Of a stretch of 64,000 nt of DNA, positions 13,868 through 25,300 are shown piece by piece (the stretch's first letter is position 1; every line of letters begins with the position of its first letter). The notes under the pieces were generated by a model. That model saw only the letters and a list, made by a program, of their open reading frames with translations. It was not told where the DNA came from and did no database searches. Source of the stretch: Diprion similis (taxonomy: Eukaryota; Arthropoda; Insecta; Hymenoptera; Diprionidae); the NCBI RefSeq assembly GCF_021155765.1, contig NC_060105.1:6608501-6672500 (forward strand). Direction: 5' to 3'. The position numbers and the translations under genes are program-made.

Positions 13868-15091
13868 TTAGTACAAGCGACGCTGATCGGGGTAAAACAA
13901 GCCACCAGGTGGCTGCTGTTGCTGCTGGTGATTCCTAGCCACCGAGTTCTGCGGCTGACCCTGCTGATACGGATGGGGGTTGAATTGGGCCTGAGGATTT
14001 ACTCCTGGATTGTACGCCGCCTGAGGCTGGGCCTGATACTGCTGGGGACTAGGTTGCGCGGATCCATATTGAACCTGAGGGTTGTACTGGGGTCGGTTTT
14101 GGCTCGGGGCCTTAGCCAACTGGGGCGGCGGCTGGGCCGGGATGTGGGTTATCGGTTCCCGAGCCTGTTGGAACTGCAGGAGCTGCTTGATGCCCGCTGG
14201 AACCTGGGAATAGGGTCTGTAGTTGATATGCTCGACTGGCGGCTGGGCAACGGTCACCGGATTTGAAGCCCTGACTCCGCGGATGCCTCCTGGAACAGGA
14301 AATGACGAGTCTGAGAAACGGTTTTGGACCAATCATTCGACAATGGAAACTCACCGTAAACATTGATGGCTTCCGAGGCGACGAGACTTCCGGAAAAGGC
14401 CGTCAGCACCATCAGAAGAACCTGAAAATTTGAATGCTTGTCAGTATCTGCTCGGATATACTCAATAACGGCAGGTAGAATTTTTTTCCCGTGTCTTCGC
14501 GGGGGATATATTTCATATTTCATGTGCGAATGCATATTGTTGCATACCCGTACGCACACACAGCGGGAAAAACGACTAGCTACGTTGGACGGCGGAGAGC
14601 AGTTGCATTAGAAAGTAATGCAGACAGGTAGTTGATATTAAATTGCAGACCAGAAATGCCTGCCTGCACTATCGTATACAGATACTTGACTGTAGGGCGT
14701 GGAAAAGGTCACTCAAGAAATTATTCATCATTCCCGTGAATCAAGACGGAAGTGTGGTTTCTTTTTTATTTTTTCTACACAAAATGGAAAGTCTCGGGCA
14801 AAGAAATCGGTATAAAACTCTGTGTACGAAGTTTGTTAAAAAAATGTACCAAAACGAAGAATCCATTCATCTGAGAAACTACTTTGCAATTTTTTCTTGT
14901 AATATCATAACTCCTGGTTAATAAAATAATAAGCAATTGAAAACCGTTCAAGAAATCACTAACCTATAATTGATTTGAAATGTTTTTTTTTTTTAAATCT
15001 CATATCGTAACAAACTAATTACACTTTTATCCCTATTTTAAGTAAAATGATCGACAATACGAAGGCGGATAATACTCACTGGGTAATTCAT
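13868..15091 (-). CDS. Secreted Gln/Pro-rich protein, single-motif paralog
   Basis: I do not recognise a named family. Three exons read on the - strand: 15080-15091 (M-N-Y-P), 14355-14421 and 13868-14289. They are joined by GTGAGT donors and pyrimidine-rich CAG acceptors in phases 0 and 1, giving 166 residues. Residues 1-19 form a signal peptide (VLLMVLTAFSGSLVAS), so the product is secreted. The mature part has one copy of the cluster motif (INYRPYSQVPAGIKQLLQFQ), then a Gln/Pro/Tyr-rich low-complexity tail with a run of five glutamines near the C-terminus. An AATAAA lies about 80 nt downstream at 13783-13788. The promoter has TCAGT initiator elements near 15128 and an ACATAAGG about 25 nt above. 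Two larger paralogs follow upstream on the same strand. A cuticle, silk or other extracellular matrix role is possible but is inference only. Confidence 0.85.
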
Positions 15092-16570
15092 CTTGAGAAA
15101 CGGAGCGCGTTAAACTGAACCTGCCGAACTGACGGTCTCCGAAGAAACTGGGCCTTATGTTGCTCCGCGTTTCTATAATATGGGCGAACCTCGAGTAGAG
15201 GGTAAAATGTAAATGACCACCTCCGGGAGGCGAAGGCGTCACGGTTAGCTGGCGACGAATATTTATACATACTTTATTAGATCCAGGTTTCACGTCGACG
15301 TGTCCTGCCGCATGCACGTAAGTCTCCTTACCTGGCGCCGTGGAACCGGGACGCGGAAAGCTGCACGACGTGGTCAATAAGAGGAGATTTCATATCTCAG
15401 TTCCTGTATTAAGACCTCATGATTTATCAACCTGGATCATTGACTGCTCGAAAACATATTTCAAAGTTTTTTTTCACATTACTTCAATTAAACCGGATCT
15501 CACCGTGTCCTTTTCTTTCCAATAATAGATATAGGAAACTAGAGAGCTGAACCGTTGCTTTTCGTTGTTTTATGCAGAAAGAGTAAGGGAATTTTTTTTT
15601 GTCATACTAGTTATTGGCTGTGATATGAAATCTTTTGATTAATAAGTAGCTACGTATTTATATATATATATATACATATAATTTTATTCAAAGGTTGATT
15701 TTTATTCAAATCGCTTATCGCAAGAAGAAATGGTTCTAGAGGACGGCCATTTTTATTTTTCAATTTTATTTTTTGCAGGGAACGTATCAGATTATAGACA
15801 GGCGTGTGACTGCTTTCGTAACCCAGAAACGCGAAACACGGTATAGGTAGACATATTATATCGCTTTCCTTCATTATGTCTGACATAATTATTATGCAAT
15901 ATTTAATGTCATACTAGACTTCCGGTCGGATAAATAGGTTTCATATTGTAAACGTGACTTTCATTATTGATCTATCTATTGATCTAATATTTGACACAAG
16001 TCAAGAATACGGTATATTTTTACGATAGATTTTCAAGTTTTTTTTTTTTTTTGTGAAATCTTACCAGCCATTATTGATGATGAATTAATTTTCATTGGTT
16101 TATTATAACCTAACTTTGTGAAAAAATATTTATTTATTTTACACTAAATGAAAAGATGATGTAGAGGAGGTGTATACAAAATTCAGTCACATGCATATTT
16201 TTTTCGGGATTTAATCTCTCCACGGTTGGAGAATCATTAAGGCTACAACACTCATCTCGTTAAGCTTAACCAGTATATAATTATGCATTTACTCTTAAAT
16301 CAAACGAATGCGAAACGCGACGAAAACTCGAGCTCCGTTTTCGGTAGTTAATTAAGGGTGCATCTAGAAGAGATTTGAAAATTGAATACTGATTGGACAA
16401 TCTATCAGACGTAATGAATATCCAGAGAGAGAAGAATTAACACAAAAATCTCGCACATTGAGGAACGCATTACGTATACAACAAATTACAAACAGTAAAA
16501 AAAAAAAAGTCCAAAAAAAAACTACACTACATAATTTAAGTAAAAGTAAAAAAAAATTGAGTGAAAAAAT
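15092..16570. other. Spacer between secreted paralogs
   Basis: This is AT-rich spacer holding the promoter region of the 166-aa paralog at its left edge and the 3' flank of the 652-aa paralog at its right edge. A short TA run lies at 15657-15680. I see no further gene. Confidence 0.7.
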
Positions 16571-19500
16571 TTATTTATGTTCAGTAACGGGTTTAATGTT
16601 CCCTTGATTTTGGGCCTGGTAATTAGGGACCGGTCGTGAGACGGGTTCAGGAATGTAGGGCTTATCCGGGCGGTAGATTATCTGATTGGCTATAATATTG
16701 TAAGGAGTCTCAGCCTGGAATTTGAGTATTTGTTGGATACCAGGGGGCAGGTTTGCAGAGTACTGGGGCAAAGCTTCAGGAGCCGGCTGTGGAATTCGTT
16801 TGTATTGCTGCTGATTTTGTCCCTGAACATGTTGCTGAGCTTCGCGTTTACCCCGCTGATGACTCTGAGCTCCGTTCTGAGGAGCGTGTTCAACGTTTTC
16901 CAAGTTGTATCTGTAAAATCCCTAACTTTGATTAAGATCGTCGAACAAGCAAACCAGCTCGTGTCGTCGATCGATAGATTACCTAAACTGTTCCGGAATA
17001 GCGTTAACGTATGGAATTTGCGATTGGAATTGAAGCAGCTGTTTTATCTGGGGAGGAACATTCGTCGAGTACTGAGGCTGCGACTCTGGAGCTGGCTGAG
17101 GTATCCTTCTGTACTGTTGTTGCGGCTTTTGTTGGTGCTGAGCCTGGCGTTTACCTCGATGATGACCACCTTGCTGCGGATTCTGGGCAGGAACGCTCTC
17201 CAGGTTGTACCTGAAAGATCGCGAATTTGGGACTCGTCTTCTACTTCGAGCTGTCCCAACGACTCACCTGAACTGTTCCGGAATGGCGTTCATGTACGGA
17301 ATTTGTGACTGAAATCTAAGAAGTTGTTGAATCTGCGAAGGAACATTTGTCGAGTAGTGTGGCTGGGCCTCAGGAGCAGGCTGAGGAATTCTTTTGTACT
17401 GTTGCTGCGGCTGTTGTTGTTGTTGATTCTGATGCTGCTGTTGATGGGTCTGGCGTTTTGATCGCGCGTGGCCTATTCGCGGAGTATTTTGAAGCGGAAC
17501 TTCGGTTTTGAAGGGTTGAACGGGGGCTGGAGGAGTGTCCAGATTGTACCTGAAAGTCCAGAAGCCGTGTTAAAATATATTGACGTGTTGCCAAGAATTG
17601 ATGTTCGAGAATTAAGAAGCTTCAACTTACCTGAACTGTTCAGGAATTGCGTTCTGGTACGGAATCTGTGACTGAAAGTTTAGTAACTGCTGTATCTGAG
17701 ACGGAACATTGGCCGAGTACTGAGGCGTGGCTTCGGGAGATGGCTGAGGTATCCTTCTGTGCTGCTGCTGCTGGCCCTGCTGCTTCTGGGCCTGACGTTT
17801 GGGTCTTTGATGTCCGCGTGGATTCGGCCGATACCGAGGAGGCGGCGAATCCTCCCGCGGTTGTTCCTGAGCTGAAGTCTGAGACTGAGCGTGAGCGATA
17901 GCGTCGTACCTGCACAAAGTGAATCGGCGTTGGATGCAGAGAAAGAGAGAGAGAGAGAGAGAAAGCAATGGGCAGAACAGAGAAACAGACCCTTGGCAAA
18001 GGGTAATGACGCCGATTCGAGAGTAGGTACCTCAAGTGTTCCGGAATGGCGTTGAGGTAGGGAATTTGCGACTGGAATTGAAGCAGCTGCTTTATTTGGG
18101 CCGGCGCGTTGTCGTAGGGTCTATAGCTGATCGGTTGTTGAACCGAAACTCGCTCTTCACCCTGATGAGTGGGCTGAGGTGCCGGTTGGGGTGCCGGACG
18201 AGGCGCTGGTTGCGTCGCGTACTGAGCTTCCGCCTGGCTTTGAGTGTACTGTACAGGCTCAGGTTGGGGCCGCTGTTGCTGAATTTGTGGCGACAGTTGA
18301 CCATGCGCGTAAGACTTCCAATTGAGCTTGAAGCCTGGAAAGGTTATTCGAAATGAAGGTCCGAGGTACGAATCTCCTCTGAGCTTCCGAAACGAGATCA
18401 AGTTCGGTATTTTTCGTCCCAGATCAAAAAATCTTCTCCTTCGTCTAATTGACTATCATCCCACTGCAGAAATGTTCCGAACGAAGAGACTTAACTCGCA
18501 CCTACCGTTTGGATCGTTGTACTGCAGCGACCGCTGGTTTCCTTGATTCGCATCGTATTGTCCTAATTGGATCGAGGACTGCTCATGACCGCTCGATGGT
18601 TCCTGAACCTGATAGTTGGCTTGTCCGTCTGTGGGTCCCTGTATTTGGAAGTTGGCGTTTCCGTCTGTGGCTCCTTGTATTTGAAAATTGGCGTTTCCGT
18701 CCGAAGCTCCCTGGATATGAAAGTTGGCATTGCCGTCCGAAGCACCCTGGATCTTGAAGTCGGCATTACTGTCTGTGGCACCCTGAATCTGGAAGTCGGA
18801 ATTTCCATCCGACGCACCTTGGATCTGAAAGTTGCTGTTGCCATCAGTGGCACCTTGGATAGAGAAGTCACCAGTACCCAAAGAGGCTGAAAACGCGGTA
18901 TAGGAAGATAGGCATAAATAATCAAAGAAGAAACTTGAGGAACTTTGACTTGTAGTTAAACAAAGTCTGACAGTTGCAACTACAGTCATCGACTCCTTCC
19001 TTATTCCATTTCGAATTCCTCTCTATTCACACTCACCACTTTGATCGCTGTACTCAATCCCCTTCTCCTCGCTGTACCTGAGACTCTGAGCTGCACGGTT
19101 CCCGTCACTCGGGCCCTGGATGGAGAATTGGGCCAGGCATAAGGGTAGGGTGGATAAAAACAAAAACTGAAATCAAAAAAAACTATGATCAAATAGGAAC
19201 AAACGAGTTCAATGCTTCGTTCCGATGGTTGTGCACGATGAATTAATTATCAATAGCAGGTTGTTTTATCTCGCGTATCTTTGCCAGTTACCAGCTGCAC
19301 ACATCAACGGGGTACACATACCTTTCCAAGAAAAACGAAAACAAGACGTTAGATTTCGAAGCGAAAGGTAAGTGGGCTATATGTATACACATGGCTGCAG
19401 GATTGCGGATGGCTGAATTTGCAGGCACGACAGTCGTGCAAACAGATACGAGCAGGTATGCGTATAGATTATACACACTCAACTACGCTCGAATAGAAAG

Positions 19501-20054
19501 TGATATAACCGCCTATGCAGCCACTTACTTTGCTGCAACGTTTCCTCGTTCCAGTTTTGACCGAAATATAGCTCACTACACTAGAAGCTGTGTTGCTATC
19601 GACACGAAGAAAAGCCTGACAAAGAATCTAAGTAGTTTACGATGTGTGGAAAACCATAGAAAACCACTTTTCACGAGTGTATCAAGACTTTTGACGCTAA
19701 AGGGTAGTAAATAATGTCCAGTACATTGATCAGATACTCGATCTTTTGTCGAATGGCTTTTTCCCGTAAAACTCTAAGCCCTGACCATTAGAAGGCTGAT
19801 TTTACACCCGTCAATAGTATTAAAAAACAACTTTCTTTTGTTCTGTAGTAAGGACTTTATCCCTTCCTTCAACACTGTTTCACGTTCCGCAAGGCAGCAA
19901 GATTATCAATCCCGATTATCGTTTCCTGGGGGTTTTTCACCATCTGATAACAATGTGAACTAAAGCTGGTTCCCCGCACCTCGAGATGTTGCACAATGAC
20001 TGTGCGTGCACGATTGCTAGAGAGTGGCAAGGTACTTACGTGCAATGGAGCCAT
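16571..20054 (-). CDS. Secreted multi-repeat polyprotein with furin sites
   Basis: I do not recognise a named family. Eight exons in transcript order: 20040-20054, 19037-19166, 18506-18886, 18031-18334, 17631-17909, 17268-17549, 16983-17210, 16571-16910. All junctions are GT-AG and phases agree throughout, giving 652 residues. Residues 1-17 form a signal peptide (HFLFLSTLPLCLA). Exon 3 encodes eight tandem 12-residue units of the form NFQIQGATDGNA. Exon 4 carries one RPY...IKQLLQFQSQIPYLNAIPE motif. Exons 5-8 are duplicates bounded by phase-2 introns (AG|GTAC or AG|ATAC). Each reads RY..., an R-x-K-R site (RPKR 312-315, RSKR 399-402, RGKR 482-485, RGKR 559-562), a Gln-rich spacer, RIPQPxPE, then (Q/K)Q(L/I)LxFQ...(I/T)PY. 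If cleaved, it would yield units of 77-90 residues, three starting with Gln. It probably acts outside the cell; its function is unknown. Confidence 0.9.
16983..17909 (-). repeat. Duplicated phase-2 exon modules
   Basis: Exons 17631-17909, 17268-17549 and 16983-17210 are symmetrical (phase 2 at both ends) copies of one module of 76-94 codons; the terminal exon 16571-16910 is a fourth copy with a different C-terminal end. Intron borders are conserved as well: donors read TTCAG|GT or TTTAG|GT and acceptors are followed by (G/A)TAC. This is the pattern of serial exon duplication. Confidence 0.9.
18582..18869 (-). repeat. 36-bp coding tandem repeat (12-aa units)
   Basis: Eight in-frame 36-bp units lie within exon 3 of the 652-aa secreted protein. 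Units 1-7 keep (D/N)Fx-IQG-(A/P)(T/S)D and unit 8 is degenerate (NYQVQEPSSGHE). A further isolated unit, QFSIQGPSDGNR, sits in exon 2 directly after the signal peptide, so the array predates the intron that splits it or spread across it. Copy number of such arrays often varies between individuals. Confidence 0.95.
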
Positions 20055-21364
20055 GGCGAGAGACCCGCGTCGACGGAGTCGAGGGTGGAGTTGATCTGAG
20101 AAGGCCGCGCGATACCCCCAGCTAATTTATAGCCGAGGGTTGCCTCGAGCCACCTCCAGGCTCTGTGAGTAGCGTGGTCCGGTGGCTTGGAACTTTTAAA
20201 TTCTGCCTTCTTGCTCCCTCCAGGATCGTGACTGGCAAGAGGGCGCCGATAGGTGCAGAGGAACCATTTCACCCCCCACCTGCAGTGGTCATCCCAACCT
20301 TTCAAGTCCTGAAAATTGTTGCATCGTACACAAATAGATACAAATAGATCTGGAAATTTTACACTGTCGAAATCGAGTGAGACCATGGTGATAAGAATCT
20401 GTACAACTTACCACGGATAATGGCTTTTTGATATCTAGCCCTAGCCTTGCAGTGTCCAAAATAATTATGTCTATGATCAAATTGTACCTGGCTATTCTAA
20501 AATTTCACATAAATTGTTGGTTAAAAAATTATACTGAGGATTTTTCAAACTACACACCGTGACTTTGATTCCAATCCAGCAGCTGGATTCCCATCAACCA
20601 TAATCTTGGTGCTTTGGTGAAGGTTGTTTTTATCCGTTCATCGTTTTCTGCCCGCCAACATTCGTGCGCCCCGTTCAACTTGGCGAAAGATTGAGAACCT
20701 GTTTCACATGTAACTGCGAGAAGTTTGCTTCATCGGTTATACCTTCTGGGCTGTGTGACTGTAGGGTTACGTTTCCGTGCGTAAGAACGTTGCGCCTTAA
20801 GCTCGTGCAGTTCAGTGCATGTATATGGAGTATCAGGAAATTGACGAGTTACCTGAACGAAACAACTTTCCTGATCCGGAGAAATGTATGCTGTATACTT
20901 AAATCCCGGTGAAATCCGAAGCGATCTGCGTTAGATAAACGGCCCACGTAGGACTGCGTGTCTCGCATCACGACAAACGCATAACGATTTAATTTATGGT
21001 TACGAGTTAGCCTCGGAAGTTTTTGTCAGGCGGGTAGTTGAATAGAAACAAATTAATTGACGTATGTACCTCTTCAACATGAAAACTGGCTTTCATATCA
21101 AAAAATATCTGAATATACTTTATGTTAACAATTTCTTCGAAATATACTGTCTATATTTACTATAAGAAAAATTGAATATCAGTTGAGCCACTACAGTTAA
21201 ACATTTGTGAATTTTATTCATTTTCCAGTTTATTCATTACTTTATCCATAAGGAATTCCGACTCTACACGAATTAAACAATCGAAGCTTGATAATGGGGA
21301 GAAAAAATTTTAATAATAACGAATCGAATTAAAAAAAAAAAAAACTGTAACTTAAATAAATTTT
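20055..21364. other. Spacer between secreted paralogs
   Basis: Apart from the TATA promoter at the left edge, I see no exon. A CT/GA-balanced unique region continues to about 21000, followed by AT-rich sequence with the 3' flank of the next paralog. Confidence 0.65.
20093..20131 (-). promoter_or_regulatory. TATA promoter of the 652-aa secreted gene
   Basis: On the - strand TATAAAT lies at 20131-20125, and about 30 nt downstream comes CTCAGATC, an arthropod initiator-like TCAG at 20093-20100. The ATG at 20054 follows about 45 nt later in a good context (CTCGCCATGG). This supports the short five-codon first exon. Confidence 0.7.
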
Positions 21365-22318
21365 CTACTTTACCGCAGCAGTTAAATACGAAGATTTGCG
21401 ATCAGATTCTTCGGAAACAGGCTCAGCCTGATCCTCCTTGTAATTTGGTCGGTACGCGTAATAAACTCTGCTGCGATATTTGTACGGACCAATTTCGTCA
21501 TCAGGTAAGGGTTCGGGTACGAAAGGGGTTTCGGGTTTATAAACTATGTGATTAGCAATAACGTTGTACGGTATTTGAGCCTGGTACTTTAGCAGCCGTT
21601 GAATTTCCGCGGGAACGCTCTTGTCGAAGAAGAGAGATTGATGTGCACTCGATGTTCTCGCTTCCGATATAATTTCACTTTGCTGGTCACGAGTTTCCGG
21701 CCTGACGATCTCCGATTGGTACCCAACTCCCTGTCTCTCCGGAGGAACCGATTGCTGCGGAACCGGAAGTCGGTGAAAGAAGGCCTCGTGATCAACGTAG
21801 GGCGCCTGGGCTTCGTAAGACTCCATGAGGAGCTGCTTTAGCGGGTTTGGAACTTGCGAGAAAGGCTTGTACCGCACAGGCTGCTCCTGTTCATGCCCCA
21901 GAAGCTCGGCTCGAACTCTGGCTTGATTTCCGGTCGGCCTGACGACCCTCGGTTCCACTTTTGCCGTTGCTTTTCCCTCGTCCCTTCGCTCGTAGTGACG
22001 CTGAATTTGGGACTTGAACTGAGTGTAAGGAGCGTACAGCTTCCAGTCAACTTTGATCCCTGAAACATTACATCAAGACGCAGTTGGCGTGAAAAAAGTG
22101 ACCAAAAAAAGTATTCGGTGCAACAGAATGTTCAAAAGATTTATCCACAAACCGTTATCGTCGCTGTATTTGATGTGCCCTGGTCTCAACGGCGCCTCTG
22201 CCAAAACATTGGAAACCAGAACCAGGACGAGTACCTGTAAGAAACAAGGAAAATTCACAGTTAGTTTATGGAATGAGGATACTGCTCCGCAAAGATAAAT
22301 CAGACTCACTCGAAACAT
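21365..22318 (-). CDS. Secreted paralog, 261 aa, two motif copies
   Basis: Three exons in transcript order: 22310-22318 (M-F-R), 22153-22234 and 21365-22059, phases 0 and 1, total 261 residues. The signal peptide is MFRVLVLVLVSNVLA. After it, HIKYSDDNG and GIKVDWKLYAPYTQFKSQIQ align with KGIEYSDQSG and GFKLNWKSYAHGQLSPQIQ of the 652-aa neighbour, showing common descent. Two cluster motifs follow: VRYKPFSQVPNPLKQLL and VPAEIQRLLKYQAQIPYNVIANHIVYKPETP. The second matches the C-terminal end of the larger gene (TPYNIIANQIIYRPDKP). No R-x-K-R site is present, unlike that neighbour. The protein is probably secreted; its function is unknown. Confidence 0.88.
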
Positions 22319-25300
22319 GTTGAACCTATCGTAGGACGGAGGAAACTTGGCGAAGAAAGAGACTTGAGGAGTTCTTTATAGGCGGACACCGGGCATGATC
22401 TGGGCAGAGCCGAGTTGGACGGACTTAAAAGTACAGGTCGATGGTTGGTGCATGGAACTCGATGAACCCGCACCACCGGGAGCAATACTTGGACTCCGAG
22501 AGTGCCAATAAAAGGCACGTCTTTCTTTCCTTCTTTCCAGCATAATGTCCAATCACGAACGTAACGACTGTTATAAAATACTGGGCAGGAAATGGGGGCA
22601 CCGGATTCCAGTCACGCGACATGCGCGTTGATTACCTCGCCAATTAATCCACGGGTTAAGTGCAATCGGCTAGTCTAAGTTTATTTTGACAATGGGAATC
22701 GATGCGGTCTTTGCGATTTTTATTCACATTGTTTAATCCTTAATTATGATTTACTAACAATGGATGGATATTTTTCTTCTATAAGTATCCTCAGGAAACA
22801 AACTCCACGCTAATTATGCTGTATTGCGAAGTATTGTTATTACGGTATAAACTGAACTTCAATTTTATGTAGGTATAATAGTCCGCTGCAGGTAAACTGC
22901 GCATCGTAAATTCTATTACACATCGAATCGTGTGAAACTGAACGGATTATCTGTGGCGCGGTACGTTCGCCTTTTCTGTACACCATTTATCGAGGGAAAG
23001 CAAGCCGTTCAATTTTTACTTTTCCTTATCGAGACACTCTCGTATAATAATAAACGAGCAAGCGTTGCACCGATTTTCCACTGTTTATTACTGGCTCAAT
23101 GATCGGAAAGTTTTCTCTCAAATTCGGAAGTATAATCTCAAGATTCGTCATCGTTTCGGTAGTAAAGTTACGTAGCAGATCGAGGGTGAAAAATATCTCC
23201 TCGATTATCATTGCTAGTTGATTTTATTCCTGCTGAATGTCAAGAATTTAAAACTCCCGCGTCACCCTCGGTAACGCATCGACACGTGATTAATTTTCTT
23301 ACAACTTTCTTGCGGTAAACTGATTCGACGTTTCAGTTAGCGACCGAAGATAATACCGATCTTACCATCGATGTAAGCTCAGTTACTGAGGCAGGTTCCG
23401 TTATTAAAGACAATCGTTGAAGACCAATTTATAGATGGCTTCAGGCTATGCTGTCTATGAATATGCATAAGTATACTTGTAACGAGTTCTATTCAAAATA
23501 ACTGCGCAGATAAGATAATATATTGCATCTGATATTTGCATTGAATCGACTGGTCTAAACGCGAAATTTATAATGTCACAATAGAGCTGAGCTGTTTTAC
23601 AGAAGTGAAATTTATACAATAAAACAGGTCGAAAGTATATTCCGATAATTGTTGAAAATAAAAATTATTCAGGGGTCGGAAATATTTTCTCCCCAAAAGC
23701 ATAAATATTTGCTAAATACTTCGTTCCAGCATTTGAAAAACTCTCCAGCAAAATATTGACAATATATTATATATTGCATGTCATGGTCAACAAAATTTTT
23801 CAGGAAATTCCCTAATATATACTGTAAAGAATTCGATTGTTTCAAGTCACAAGAAAATTAAATAAGACAGAAAAACGGAGAGAATTTTGTTTATTAAAAC
23901 GGATTTGCAGCGAGTCGTTTTTTTTTTTTTTTTTTTTTTTTTTTTTGTTTATCTTTTTCAATTCAAACTGGCATTTAATGAAACTGTCTTTGTTTTTGCG
24001 TTGCAACGTTAACTTGATGCGCGACTGATAATTCTCCGCGTATAACGTTGGCCGAGTAAAACGTTCTTGATATCAATGCCATTTAAGTCAGTCACTCAGC
24101 AATAAAACAAGCCATGCAGTTTACTCTAAAGCCCAAACATCGAGTTCTAAGCCATTCGTCCAGTGGACAGAGAGTGCTCCGGGTCTTCGGGCCATCCGCG
24201 AACCTCAGTTAACGTTCTTACCTCCAAGAGGGAACTACTGCGAGGCACTCGGTCACTTACTTCCAAAGTGCCCTCAATCAAGGAATTTCCTAGCCAGACA
24301 CACGTATCTACGATTGCATCGCGCACTTATCATCTAACTCGCTTCCGAGTTGATTAAAGTGATTAAAGGCCCCTGCGTTTTCTCAACAACAAGTGTATCA
24401 AAGTAAGTCGAGTGCACTGCTTCGAGTTATCCCTTCGTGGTTACATCGTTGTAATAATAAGTTCAGCCACGTTTGCCAAACGTTTATTTATAAATCCAGG
24501 ATTAAATTCTTTTTTTCGAAGATTATAAAAACCGAAAGTTTTTAACCGCATTGGTTGCAACTTTTCTTGAAATCAATATTCGCCGTCCAAGTGTCGAATA
24601 TTCTTCCGAGCGGATTATTACCGTACGCAACGCAATCCCAATACTTGTATATATTTTCAAGTCTTGTATTACCATGTAATTCAGCGTCGTGGACAGTGAT
24701 CTGTGGAAATTTTGCTTGCGAAGCACTTAAACGCATGCCCGAGATTTGTTTGCTTTAGCCTGAGTATATAATGAAAAAAATCTTATGCATACATGCAACG
24801 TCTGACTGGAGTAGTAAAAAATAATGAATTTGCAATGGTAAGTTTTGTCGAGTGGAAGTTGTACTTGAAAAAATTTTATCATCGTCGCATATGTACATAT
24901 ACACTGTTAAAAATTTCACATGTTTCTTATCCAGAAGCATAAAATTCTTTCTTTTCATTTTTTTTCAATCTCATTCCATATGCATTCCTGCAAGATTTGC
25001 ACCAAGTGGTGTAAAGTTCACTTCGTATCTATATAGATAAAACGAAATTTGCATGACATTTTTCGACAGTATAATACGTTTGATACGAAACTTCCTTATT
25101 ACTGTTATTTTAGAAACTTTGATTTTACAAATATTTTTGTCTTCCAAATACCTCTTAATTACATATGAATATATATAATAATACAGGTATATTATGCGTA
25201 CGCGATTCTGAGAAAAATATCTATGCAACGATTATAACGGGCTTCTTGTATTCTTTCGGCCAACCGCTTCGAGAGATGTGGGACAGGGAAAACAAGCATT

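Noticed and set aside
16730-17308. 192-codon + strand frame across the secreted gene
   Set aside because: It is the antisense shadow of the duplicated exons, whose splice sites and motifs are clear on the - strand.
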